DNA of 64,000 nt from Ignavibacteriales bacterium (lineage in GTDB: Bacteria > Bacteroidota > Ignavibacteria > Ignavibacteriales > SURF-24). Location: contig JAPLFH010000039.1 in assembly GCA_026390815.1 (NCBI GenBank), positions 1 to 64,000 of the forward strand, written 5' to 3'. Below are positions 29,451 to 37,134 of this stretch, in pieces. A program made the translations under genes and the position numbers. The notes under the pieces are model-generated. The model was not told the DNA's origin. It did not search any database and worked only from the letters and a program-made list of their open reading frames with translations. How positions within the stretch are numbered: the first letter of the stretch is position 1; every line of letters begins with the position of its first letter.

Positions 29451-32162
29451 CTAAAATCCGAATCCGAACCCAACACGAATTTCTCTTGGTGTTGAATAAA
29501 AGGATGGGTCTTTGACATATTGTTCAATTGTATTTAAGCCAATTACATTAACCGGACTAAACCTGTAACCTAAATCTGAATTAGCTCTGCCGGTTGTTCC
29601 ATAAACCCCGTATTCATTTTTAATATCCAGAATATTATAAACCAGCAAGAATGTATTAATGTCTATTCCGGCAATCTTAAATACTTTTTCGGCGCGAAGA
29701 TCAAGATTGTAAAACTCAGGTCTGGTTCCACCATTTTCAAACCGTACTCCTTTCGAAATTCTAACATCTTCTGTATAAGGAGTGCCGCTTCCATATTGGA
29801 AAATCAATCCAATCGTCCAATCGCCAGGTTCGCCAACTGTAACAGAAGCGTTAAGCGTATTTCTTTGATCCCAGTTTAGTGGAACTACAACTTTTGTTTC
29901 TTCAATTGGAGGATCTGTTTGATTATTATTAAAAACCGTATTAGGATCTGAAGAATTACCTTCAGCTATCTGGAATGTATAATCCAATTTAAAACCAAAA
30001 TAATCAGAAAAACGTTTATCCACCGTAACAATAAATCCTCTTACGTTTCCGTAATCTCTGTTAATATATCTTGCATATCTTACAGCATCATAAGTTCTAA
30101 TAATTTCCATACCCAGTAAGTTTCTTATGTCTCTGTAATACATGGTAACATCCAGTGCAAGATTTTGAAATAAAACCTGTTGTAAACCAATTTCATATTG
30201 AACTGTTTTTTGCGGTTTGAGATCAGGATTTCCGATTATTGAGCTTAACTGATCTTGCCCTTGCGGAACAAAATAATCAGGATTTGTATAAAGATTATCA
30301 AAGGAAGGAATTTGAAAGAAATGTCCATATGAAAATCTTATAATTCCTTGATCTGTAATAGGGAATGACGCACCTAAACGGGGACTAACCTGCCATTTTT
30401 TTGTGGCTTCTTTCATAATAAGATTTCCGCCAGCATCTGTTCCGTAAAAGTTTGTATTTCTATCTACGTTTTTCAAATCAACTGGCACTTGTGCGCTTGG
30501 ATCAAAATAATCCAGGCGAACACCTGCGTTGATTATCATAATATCATATTCCATTTTATCTTGCACATAGGCAGAAAATTCATTCGGTTTTCTTACATAA
30601 AGAATATTGCTTCCTACATCTGTAATTGTACCAAGATTTGGATAACCTGGTTTAAAAGCAACGTATCCATTTGTATCGGCTATTCCCACATTAATTAAAT
30701 CGTTGCTGTGGTTAAAAATTTTGTGTGCTCTGTATTCTGCGCCAATACCAATCTTATGCTCTTTGGAAATTTGTGAAGACAATGCCCATTGTATAATATT
30801 GGTTGAAGTATTTCTTTCATATCTGTTTCCTTCATTACCACCGGATCTAAAAGTGTAACCACTAAGAGCGAGTCCCTGCCGTGGATCCACATATCTTGGA
30901 TCGTATGGATCATCATATCTGTTTCCCCAATATTTGTACAAAGCAGATGAAAACTTGAGAGTTTGGAAAGTACTTTGTGAAGGAAAAAATGAAATCTGAA
31001 AATTATGTATTAAGTCGGTTCTGTGATGAGCCATTTTACCGTCAGGAGTCCAGGAATAATAATGGTCGTAACCTTTGTTATAATTATTATCCCAAAAAAT
31101 ACTATAGCTTAATTTTAATGAAGGAAGAGCGTAAGAAAGTTTTCCGTTGAATGATAATTTTTTATCTGGATTCATCGATACATATTTACCATCTCCTGTT
31201 GCAATCGGAATGTATTCATTATTAGGAAGTTGGATAGGAGCAATATCTGTAATATTATAAACTCTTTTACCATACAGGTAGCCCTCGTTTTCATAGTAAC
31301 GCCCTGTTAAAAAGAAAAATAAATTGCTTACAGGTTGAACCGGTCCGCTAAAACTGAATTGTAGATTTTTAGTGGGTACACGGGCAACCTTATCAAGGTT
31401 CTGAAAAAGATCGGTATGAGAAGTAACATAATTACCAACATATCCGTTAACAGAACCTTCAAATTTTTGCGAACCATCCTGTGTAACAATATTTACAATA
31501 CCGGACATTGCCTGCCCATATTCAGCATTAAAGGTACCGCTAATTACTTCCATCTGCCGGATTGATGAGTTTTCTACCTGAAGAACGAAGCTGTTATCAA
31601 AAGCGTCAGTAACTGAAACACCATCAACAAGGTAAGAAACTTCATTGGAACGACCGCCTCTGAAGTGACCATCCATAACACCAGCCTGCAGATTAACAAT
31701 CTGTCCCACGCTTTCTACCGGCATCATTTTTATATCACTTGCAGAAATAGTTACTGATGTTGAAGTTAAATCTTTTTGAACTAAAGGACGTTCAGCTCTA
31801 ACAATAACTTCCTGTTTCATAGTAACAGAAGTAGAATTTAAGGAAACGTCCAGCTTGGTTGTTAAATCAATTTTAATAACAACATTTTCCACAATTGTTT
31901 TTTGGAAACCGACAGCCGTAACGATTGCTCTATATTCTCCGGGTGGTATATTATTAATATAATAATACCCATCAATATCTGCTGCCGCACCTAAATAAGT
32001 TCCTTCTATAATTATATTTGCGCCAACAACTGGTTCCTTGTTTTCATCAAGTATTTTTCCGGAAAGTTTGCCGGTTGTTCCCGCATATGTAATTATTGGA
32101 AAAAGGAAAACTAAATAAAGAAATAATTTTAATACTCTGAAATTTTGTACAGAGGATCTCAA
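29451..32162 (-). CDS. TonB-dependent outer-membrane receptor (SusC-like position)
   Basis: 903 residues. It starts at TTG 32162, which is preceded by a strong GGAGG with six-base spacing; no ATG lies in a suitable place. Signal peptide 1-27; carboxypeptidase-regulatory-like domain 30-110 (GKLSGKILDENKEPVVGANI); plug about 120-235 (VSYLVDGVSVTDAFDNSFV, IRQMEVISGTFNAEYGQAMSG); then a 22-strand-type barrel ending IRVGFGFGF. TonB receptors import ligands using proton motive force. The first gene of the operon with the 1071-residue partner and the PorV-like gene. It has no SusD neighbour, so the ligand-binding lid must be another protein if the system is SusCD-like. Confidence 0.93.
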   Translation of the reverse strand: MRSSVQNFRVLKLFLYLVFLFPIITYAGTTGKLSGKILDENKEPVVGANIIIEGTYLGAAADIDGYYYINNIPPGEYRAIVTAVGFQKTIVENVVIKIDLTTKLDVSLNSTSVTMKQEVIVRAERPLVQKDLTSTSVTISASDIKMMPVESVGQIVNLQAGVMDGHFRGGRSNEVSYLVDGVSVTDAFDNSFVLQVENSSIRQMEVISGTFNAEYGQAMSGIVNIVTQDGSQKFEGSVNGYVGNYVTSHTDLFQNLDKVARVPTKNLQFSFSGPVQPVSNLFFFLTGRYYENEGYLYGKRVYNITDIAPIQLPNNEYIPIATGDGKYVSMNPDKKLSFNGKLSYALPSLKLSYSIFWDNNYNKGYDHYYSWTPDGKMAHHRTDLIHNFQISFFPSQSTFQTLKFSSALYKYWGNRYDDPYDPRYVDPRQGLALSGYTFRSGGNEGNRYERNTSTNIIQWALSSQISKEHKIGIGAEYRAHKIFNHSNDLINVGIADTNGYVAFKPGYPNLGTITDVGSNILYVRKPNEFSAYVQDKMEYDIMIINAGVRLDYFDPSAQVPVDLKNVDRNTNFYGTDAGGNLIMKEATKKWQVSPRLGASFPITDQGIIRFSYGHFFQIPSFDNLYTNPDYFVPQGQDQLSSIIGNPDLKPQKTVQYEIGLQQVLFQNLALDVTMYYRDIRNLLGMEIIRTYDAVRYARYINRDYGNVRGFIVTVDKRFSDYFGFKLDYTFQIAEGNSSDPNTVFNNNQTDPPIEETKVVVPLNWDQRNTLNASVTVGEPGDWTIGLIFQYGSGTPYTEDVRISKGVRFENGGTRPEFYNLDLRAEKVFKIAGIDINTFLLVYNILDIKNEYGVYGTTGRANSDLGYRFSPVNVIGLNTIEQYVKDPSFYSTPREIRVGFGFGF

Positions 32163-32168
32163 CTTATA

Positions 32169-32173
32169 CCTCC
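32169..32173 (-). promoter_or_regulatory. Ribosome-binding site that fixes a TTG start
   Basis: GGAGG on the minus strand, six bases before the TTG at 32162 that opens the TonB receptor. Shine-Dalgarno sites this strong are uncommon in this window, so it supports a TTG start. Confidence 0.75.
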
Positions 32174-32224
32174 ATTTTAATGTTCATCTTAAACGAAATT
32201 ATATAATAATTAAAATCTATATAT

Positions 32225-32238
32225 CGGGAATAATCCCG
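32225..32238 (-). promoter_or_regulatory. Short perfect inverted repeat upstream of the receptor operon
   Basis: CGGGA-ATAA-TCCCG, a perfect 5-base-pair palindrome about 65 bases upstream of the receptor start. It stands out from the AT-rich surroundings. It could be an operator or part of the 5' leader; no T-run follows on the minus strand, so it is not a terminator. Confidence 0.35.
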
Positions 32239-32358
32239 GATTATTTTCTTGCTTAAAATTCAATTTGAAACTACAAACGAGAAATATTTCAATTAACGAT
32301 AATTACTTTCATTCAAAATTAAGAACAGGTTATATTAATTATTATTTATCCTTAAAAC

Positions 32359-32386
32359 GAAGAGGCGGTATTTCAACCGCCTCTTC
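32359..32386 (-). terminator. Strong hairpin terminator after the CBM-rich secreted protein gene
   Basis: GAAGAGGCGGT (32359-32369), six-base loop, ACCGCCTCTTC (32376-32386): a perfect 11-base-pair GC-rich stem 20 bases past the stop codon at 32407, followed on the minus strand by GTTTTAAGG. It separates this gene from the TonB receptor operon. Confidence 0.88.
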
Positions 32387-32406
32387 AAGGAGGAGTTCAT
32401 AGGAAA

Positions 32407-35070
32407 TTATTTAACAAGCATCATCTTTTTTGCACTCTGGAATTGACCAGAAGTGATTTGATATAAATAGATTCCGCTTGATAAGTTGCTTGCATCGAAG
32501 TTTACTGAATAGACGCCAGCACTTTGGAACTGATTAACTAATTCTTTTACTTCTCTTCCTAAAACATCATAGATCTTCATTGAAACCAATCCTGGTTTTT
32601 CAATTGAGTATTTTATTTGTGTGGCAGGATTGAATGGGTTAGGATAGTTTTGATCTAATGCATAACTATATGCAAGCGCTTTGTTATCATTTACACCAAC
32701 AGCCCACTTATTGCCAATCCACGTCCATAACCAACGTGAAGTAGTACCCCAGGATAGATCGTTGTTATTAGGTGAATAGCACATAATACCTTCTCTTGAA
32801 CCAACAGGATCATCATTATCGTTTATAGAGAAGTCAATTGGAATTCTCATTCCTTCCTGTGGAACAAAAACATCATCAAAATTAGTTTGACCGGCATTAC
32901 GTTTCTTTGCTAAATTTTCCCAGGAAATTCTTGCTTCTACAGTATAACCAGTTGGGAACTTTTCACCCCAAAAATAATCTGCAGTTCCAGGTATAACTAA
33001 TGAATCAGAATTTGTTCCATCAAGTAAACATCTGTTTTTTGAAAAACGGAAATGGTAATCTGGTGTTGCACCTCTCTTATAAGCTCCGTGTGGAGCGCCA
33101 TGCCAATTATATGTGCCTAGAAAAAGATCCGGACAGTCGCTTAAGTAAGATGCTATTTCAGATTCAGGTCTAACAACAACTACATCATCTTCAATATCAA
33201 AAGCAACATACAAGTAAGTTGGATCTACAGCTACATAGGCAGTAACTTTTAAGTCAGCATCACCATTTATTAATGTATTTGGCGCAACTGTTCCCGAACC
33301 GTCTGTAACAGACATAACTATTGGAGTAATGCCTGCCCATTCTTTAAGATCGCCATCTGCAACAAAAGTAGAAGTTGGAGCATTAAGAGAAATTGTAGAA
33401 ACACCTTTTGCCATATTTGTAATTGGTTGAGGAGTCTGAACGATTTCTCCAACATTACCTGCTTTATCAACTGCATTAACAGCATAATAATAGCTAACAG
33501 ATTGATCAGTATTCGGAGACCTTAAAAGTTGTTCCCATACTGAAGTGCCTTCTGGAACTGCAAGTTTTGCAACTTCAACACCTGCAGGCAGTGGATCTGG
33601 AATAGGATTAGGAATTGGATTTTCGCTATAATAAACATTATAAATTTCACCTGATTCACCAGGAACATCGTTCCAGGTAACCAAGTTAGAGTAAGTGCCC
33701 TGAACTGCTAACAAACCATCTGGTGGAGGTGGAGCAGTAACGTCTGTAGATCTGTATCCTTCAGGGGTTAATAAATCTACCATCAATGAACCTTCGCAAA
33801 TTTCTCCCTGAACATAAGGAGCATCTGCACTACCTGAAAATTCTATTTTCCAGGATTTAATTTTATCTAAGTTTAAATTTCCATCCCCGATATTACCTGA
33901 TTCCCAGGAAGGAATAGTAAAACCATCCCTTGGAAGAACACTAAGACCAACTCCTTTACTTTCAAGACGAAGTTTGATCATCTGCCAATCAGATGTTTGA
34001 TAGAGATTGACAGGAACCGTCATTTGCCAGGGTTCAGTTGCCACACTTCCATCATATAGGAAGAAGCGCATAGTAACTCGTTGATCTGCACCGGTGAAAG
34101 GAGTGAGGACTTTTATAAAAAATACAAGATCTGTATTAGCAGATAAATCTGGTAAAAAGGTGCCATCTGGCATACTGTGCTGGGCATTTACATAACCGCC
34201 CCAGCTTTGACTGTTATTCACTTTAATATCAAGTTTAAGTGATGAATAACCTTCAAATGGTTTATCGGTAACATCTGTTAAGGCAATAATGCCATCATTA
34301 CCAGCGCCTGCCCAAGACATATTATCAAGAGCAAAGAAACTATTTACTGCAGTAGAATCAAAAGTAGAAACTGGTGGGTAAGCAGTATCAAGAAATTCCA
34401 ATTTATCAAAAATGATTGTACCAGTTCCTTTTCCATTATTTACAATACCAGGTGTTTCCCATTCTAAAACATATCCGCCAACTTTGTTTAGATCTAGTAC
34501 TCCATTATTTTCTGTTCCAGCCCATCCTGGTAATGAAAATCCTGTAGCATTTGGTGCACCTTTTCCTAAATCAGTTAAAGGTATAATAAGCGACTTCCAT
34601 CCTGGTGTATCATCATACATTGCTGTACCCATATTAATATACCAGCTTTCGTGGTCACCTCCACCATCCCAATAACCAGCACCACCGTCAAAAATCTGCA
34701 TTCTGAATTCTACAGAAGCAACCGGATTTGCGGGTGTAACAACATTGTACCAAAGTCTTAATGCCTTGGCACTAGACCAATCCAGATAAGTAGAATCACT
34801 CTGCGGAACCTGATAGGTAAGCTGTGTATAGCCTCCGTAGCTTTCCGAACTATGCACAACATAATCACATTGTAAAGCGCCAGTTCCATCGTATTGACCA
34901 GTGGTTAGATCGGTCAACGTTAATGCACCTTCACCTGATGCTTGACCTGGTGTAGGTGGATGTCTGAAAAGAGTATCAGCCGCAACATTTTCAAACCCAT
35001 TTACAATCCATTGGGCGTTAATAAATGATGCACAGGAAAAAAGGAATAGAACCATTAAAAGTTTCTTCAT
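32407..35070 (-). CDS. T9SS-secreted protein with tandem glycan-binding-like modules and CBM9-like domain
   Basis: 887 residues. Signal peptide 1-19. Two related beta-sandwich repeats at about 20-235 and 240-445 share SYGGYTQLTYQVP / SWGGYVNAQHSMP and GFSLPGWAGTENNGVLDLNK / GFTIPSWESGNIGDGNLNLDK; they resemble CIA30/CBM11-like folds. A fibronectin-like domain follows (about 450-545), then a CBM9/DOMON-like domain (about 555-790, DGDLKEWAGI...YTVEARISWENLA) and a T9SS tail (NYPNPFNPATQIKYSI, SAKKMMLVK). No catalytic residues recognised, so probably a surface glycan-binding protein. It lies 77 bases downstream of the symporter and has GGAG ahead of the ATG. Confidence 0.82.
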   Translation of the reverse strand: MKKLLMVLFLFSCASFINAQWIVNGFENVAADTLFRHPPTPGQASGEGALTLTDLTTGQYDGTGALQCDYVVHSSESYGGYTQLTYQVPQSDSTYLDWSSAKALRLWYNVVTPANPVASVEFRMQIFDGGAGYWDGGGDHESWYINMGTAMYDDTPGWKSLIIPLTDLGKGAPNATGFSLPGWAGTENNGVLDLNKVGGYVLEWETPGIVNNGKGTGTIIFDKLEFLDTAYPPVSTFDSTAVNSFFALDNMSWAGAGNDGIIALTDVTDKPFEGYSSLKLDIKVNNSQSWGGYVNAQHSMPDGTFLPDLSANTDLVFFIKVLTPFTGADQRVTMRFFLYDGSVATEPWQMTVPVNLYQTSDWQMIKLRLESKGVGLSVLPRDGFTIPSWESGNIGDGNLNLDKIKSWKIEFSGSADAPYVQGEICEGSLMVDLLTPEGYRSTDVTAPPPPDGLLAVQGTYSNLVTWNDVPGESGEIYNVYYSENPIPNPIPDPLPAGVEVAKLAVPEGTSVWEQLLRSPNTDQSVSYYYAVNAVDKAGNVGEIVQTPQPITNMAKGVSTISLNAPTSTFVADGDLKEWAGITPIVMSVTDGSGTVAPNTLINGDADLKVTAYVAVDPTYLYVAFDIEDDVVVVRPESEIASYLSDCPDLFLGTYNWHGAPHGAYKRGATPDYHFRFSKNRCLLDGTNSDSLVIPGTADYFWGEKFPTGYTVEARISWENLAKKRNAGQTNFDDVFVPQEGMRIPIDFSINDNDDPVGSREGIMCYSPNNNDLSWGTTSRWLWTWIGNKWAVGVNDNKALAYSYALDQNYPNPFNPATQIKYSIEKPGLVSMKIYDVLGREVKELVNQFQSAGVYSVNFDASNLSSGIYLYQITSGQFQSAKKMMLVK

Positions 35071-35147
35071 AACTTTTATTCTCCTTAGTTGTTTAGATTT
35101 TTAATTATTTAACATCGGGCAAAACACTTTTAATTTATTTTAAAAAA

Positions 35148-36773
35148 TTACCACAAACTCCACATTCCAAGGATGATAATTAGAATAAATACCGATAAAA
35201 GCAAGTTAGTTCTGTATCCACTTACTGCACCGGAGTTATTGAAATTGTAACTAAATTCCTTAAAGCTATCTGCAAAAGAATATTTGATTTTTTGTACTTT
35301 AGATACTTCTTGTTTTTGGAATAGAAAGCTGACGGCTAATAGTAAAAAAGAACTTATTGCAAATAAAATTATTGCAAAATGTAAAAAGTTTATTTCTTTA
35401 ATAGCAATTAGAAAAGAATTTTGAACATAACCCATATTTACCAACATATCCAATGCAAATCTTGATAATCCAATAATCTCTCCAATTATCAAAGTCCATA
35501 TTGCAGCTTTAGCAGTTATACGTTTCATAGTTAATCCAAAAATAAAAACTGCGGTTATTGGAGGACTAACATAACCTTGTAAACTCTGTAAGTAAAGATA
35601 GACCTGGCTGGTAATTATTTTAACTAACGGTACACATAAAATTGCTACAACAACAAATATGGTTGTAGAAAGCCTTCCTATAAGAACTAGTTCTCTTTCC
35701 GATGCTTCAAGATGTTTAGGTTTGTAAATATCGTTGGTATACAATGCCGCCATACTGTTAAACACACTTGCAAGTGATGACATTATTGCTGCTAATAAGC
35801 CGGCAACTACAAATCCTTTAACCCCGATGGGAAGCAAGTTACTTGCAAGCAATACCGGGTATGCTTCATCTCCGGAAATTTCCGGATATAAAATTGCAGC
35901 AATTAAACCGGGTAATACCAAAACAAATACCGGCAGAATTTTTAGAAAAGCTGCCAGAAGAGATCCTCGGCGGGCATCGTTTATACTTTTAGAACTAAGC
36001 AGCCTTTGCATTATATATTGATCGGCACACCAATACCAAAAAGCAATAATCGGTGCGCCAAAGATAATTCCTGTCCACGGAAAATCAGGATCGGAAGCTG
36101 GTTTGAACATATTAAAAAAGTGGCTTGGTAGTTTTGCTTTCAAACCGCTTATTCCACCAACTTCAGATAAACCATATAGTGTAAGTATAATTGCAGCTAA
36201 TATAAAAAGTATTGCCTGAAAAACATGAGTACGCATAACCGCATGAGCACCACCAATAACACAGTATAAACCTGTAACTAAAATTATAATTATAGCCGAT
36301 GCATAAATATTTAATCCGAAAATTTTAGAGAATAGTATCCCGCCAGCAAATAAAGTAACCGATATTTTTGTAAACAAATAAATTACAAGTGAAAAGATTG
36401 TGAAAAATTTTCTGCTTCTCGAGTCAAACCGTTCTCCCAGAAATTCCGGCATTGTAATAACTCCCGATTTTAGAAAAATCGGCGCTAGAAACCATCCGAG
36501 AAGAATCAATATAAAGATCGCCATAAGTTCAAACTGCCCAACAGCTAAACCTCGTGAAGCGCCCGATCCTGCCAATCCAATAAAATGCTCGCTGGAAATA
36601 TTTGTAGCAAAAATAGATAAGCCGACAACTATCCAACCCATATTTCTTCCGGCAAGAAAATAATCGGTTGTATTTCTATCCCTTTTACGAGAGTAGTTAA
36701 AACCAATACTTAATACAACGATTAAGTATATAAAAAGAATAAAACTATCAAGTAATGAAAAATTACTAATCAC
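35148..36773 (-). CDS. SGLT-type sodium:sugar symporter (SSS family)
   Basis: 541 residues, about 13-14 hydrophobic helices, no cleavable signal. The start is GTG 36773 (no ATG near). Family motifs: DYFLAGRNMGWIVVGLSIFATNISSEHFIGLAGSGA, the sugar-symporter-like FWYWCADQYIMQRLLS and MSSLASVFNSMAALYTNDIY, where the S-S-x-x-S/N region holds the sodium site. This pattern is that of SGLT-like sugar symporters rather than proline or pantothenate permeases. It probably moves glucose or a related sugar across the inner membrane. A sigma-54-like promoter candidate and a repeated AT-rich operator lie upstream at 36803-36928. Confidence 0.92.
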   Translation of the reverse strand: MISNFSLLDSFILFIYLIVVLSIGFNYSRKRDRNTTDYFLAGRNMGWIVVGLSIFATNISSEHFIGLAGSGASRGLAVGQFELMAIFILILLGWFLAPIFLKSGVITMPEFLGERFDSRSRKFFTIFSLVIYLFTKISVTLFAGGILFSKIFGLNIYASAIIIILVTGLYCVIGGAHAVMRTHVFQAILFILAAIILTLYGLSEVGGISGLKAKLPSHFFNMFKPASDPDFPWTGIIFGAPIIAFWYWCADQYIMQRLLSSKSINDARRGSLLAAFLKILPVFVLVLPGLIAAILYPEISGDEAYPVLLASNLLPIGVKGFVVAGLLAAIMSSLASVFNSMAALYTNDIYKPKHLEASERELVLIGRLSTTIFVVVAILCVPLVKIITSQVYLYLQSLQGYVSPPITAVFIFGLTMKRITAKAAIWTLIIGEIIGLSRFALDMLVNMGYVQNSFLIAIKEINFLHFAIILFAISSFLLLAVSFLFQKQEVSKVQKIKYSFADSFKEFSYNFNNSGAVSGYRTNLLLSVFILIIILGMWSLW

Positions 36774-36802
36774 AGTTGTCCGATTTTAAACAAGCCTCTA
36801 CT

Positions 36803-36818
36803 CTCACAAAAAGTGCCA
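36803..36818 (-). promoter_or_regulatory. Candidate sigma-54 promoter of the symporter gene
   Basis: Minus strand reads TGGCAC-N7-GA (GG-N10-G), a perfect -24 box TGGCAC with a weak -12 box (GTGAG in place of TTGCA). The expected start point is near 36793, about 20 bases ahead of the GTG. The operator at 36874-36928 is centred about 105 bases upstream, the usual distance for a sigma-54 activator. Confidence 0.45.
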
Positions 36819-36873
36819 GAAAGAGTAAAGTTATTTTTATCGAATAAAAGAAGATTTTTACTTTGGAAAATGC

Positions 36874-36928
36874 AATTGATAAGTTGTTCTTATTAAATTG
36901 ATAACTGGATGGTTATTATTTTAATAAG
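36874..36928 (-). promoter_or_regulatory. AT-rich operator of the sugar regulon, symporter copy
   Basis: Contains TTATTAAATTGATAA (36890-36904), identical to 44250-44264; AATTGATAAGT (36874-36884), identical to 44256-44266; and a 16-base stretch at 36913-36928 whose reverse complement is identical to 39608-39623. These shared words in three separate intergenic regions argue for a binding site rather than chance AT richness. Confidence 0.65.
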
Positions 36929-37134
36929 CAGACTTTTGCAATGACACAACAATACAATTCAAATGATTTTCTTTTAGTGGTTAGTTGAATACAAATGAAA
37001 TGTTTTAAATTTAAGGAGTGATTTACTCAAATCCATTATTATAAATTTAGCAATATGTTTTGCTTAGGATGATGGTTCACAAAATATTCATAATCTAACC
37101 TCCAACATATTAAATCCAAAAACAAACATCCATT
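36929..37134. other. Intergenic region, remainder
   Basis: Between the operator and the end of the GH2 gene. No coding frame, repeat or clear terminator stem seen for GH2. Confidence 0.5.

Noticed and set aside
25168-32162. A SusD-like gene next to the TonB receptor
   Set aside because: I looked for SusD signatures (lipoprotein signal and TPR-like helices). The neighbour is beta-rich and Asp-rich without them.
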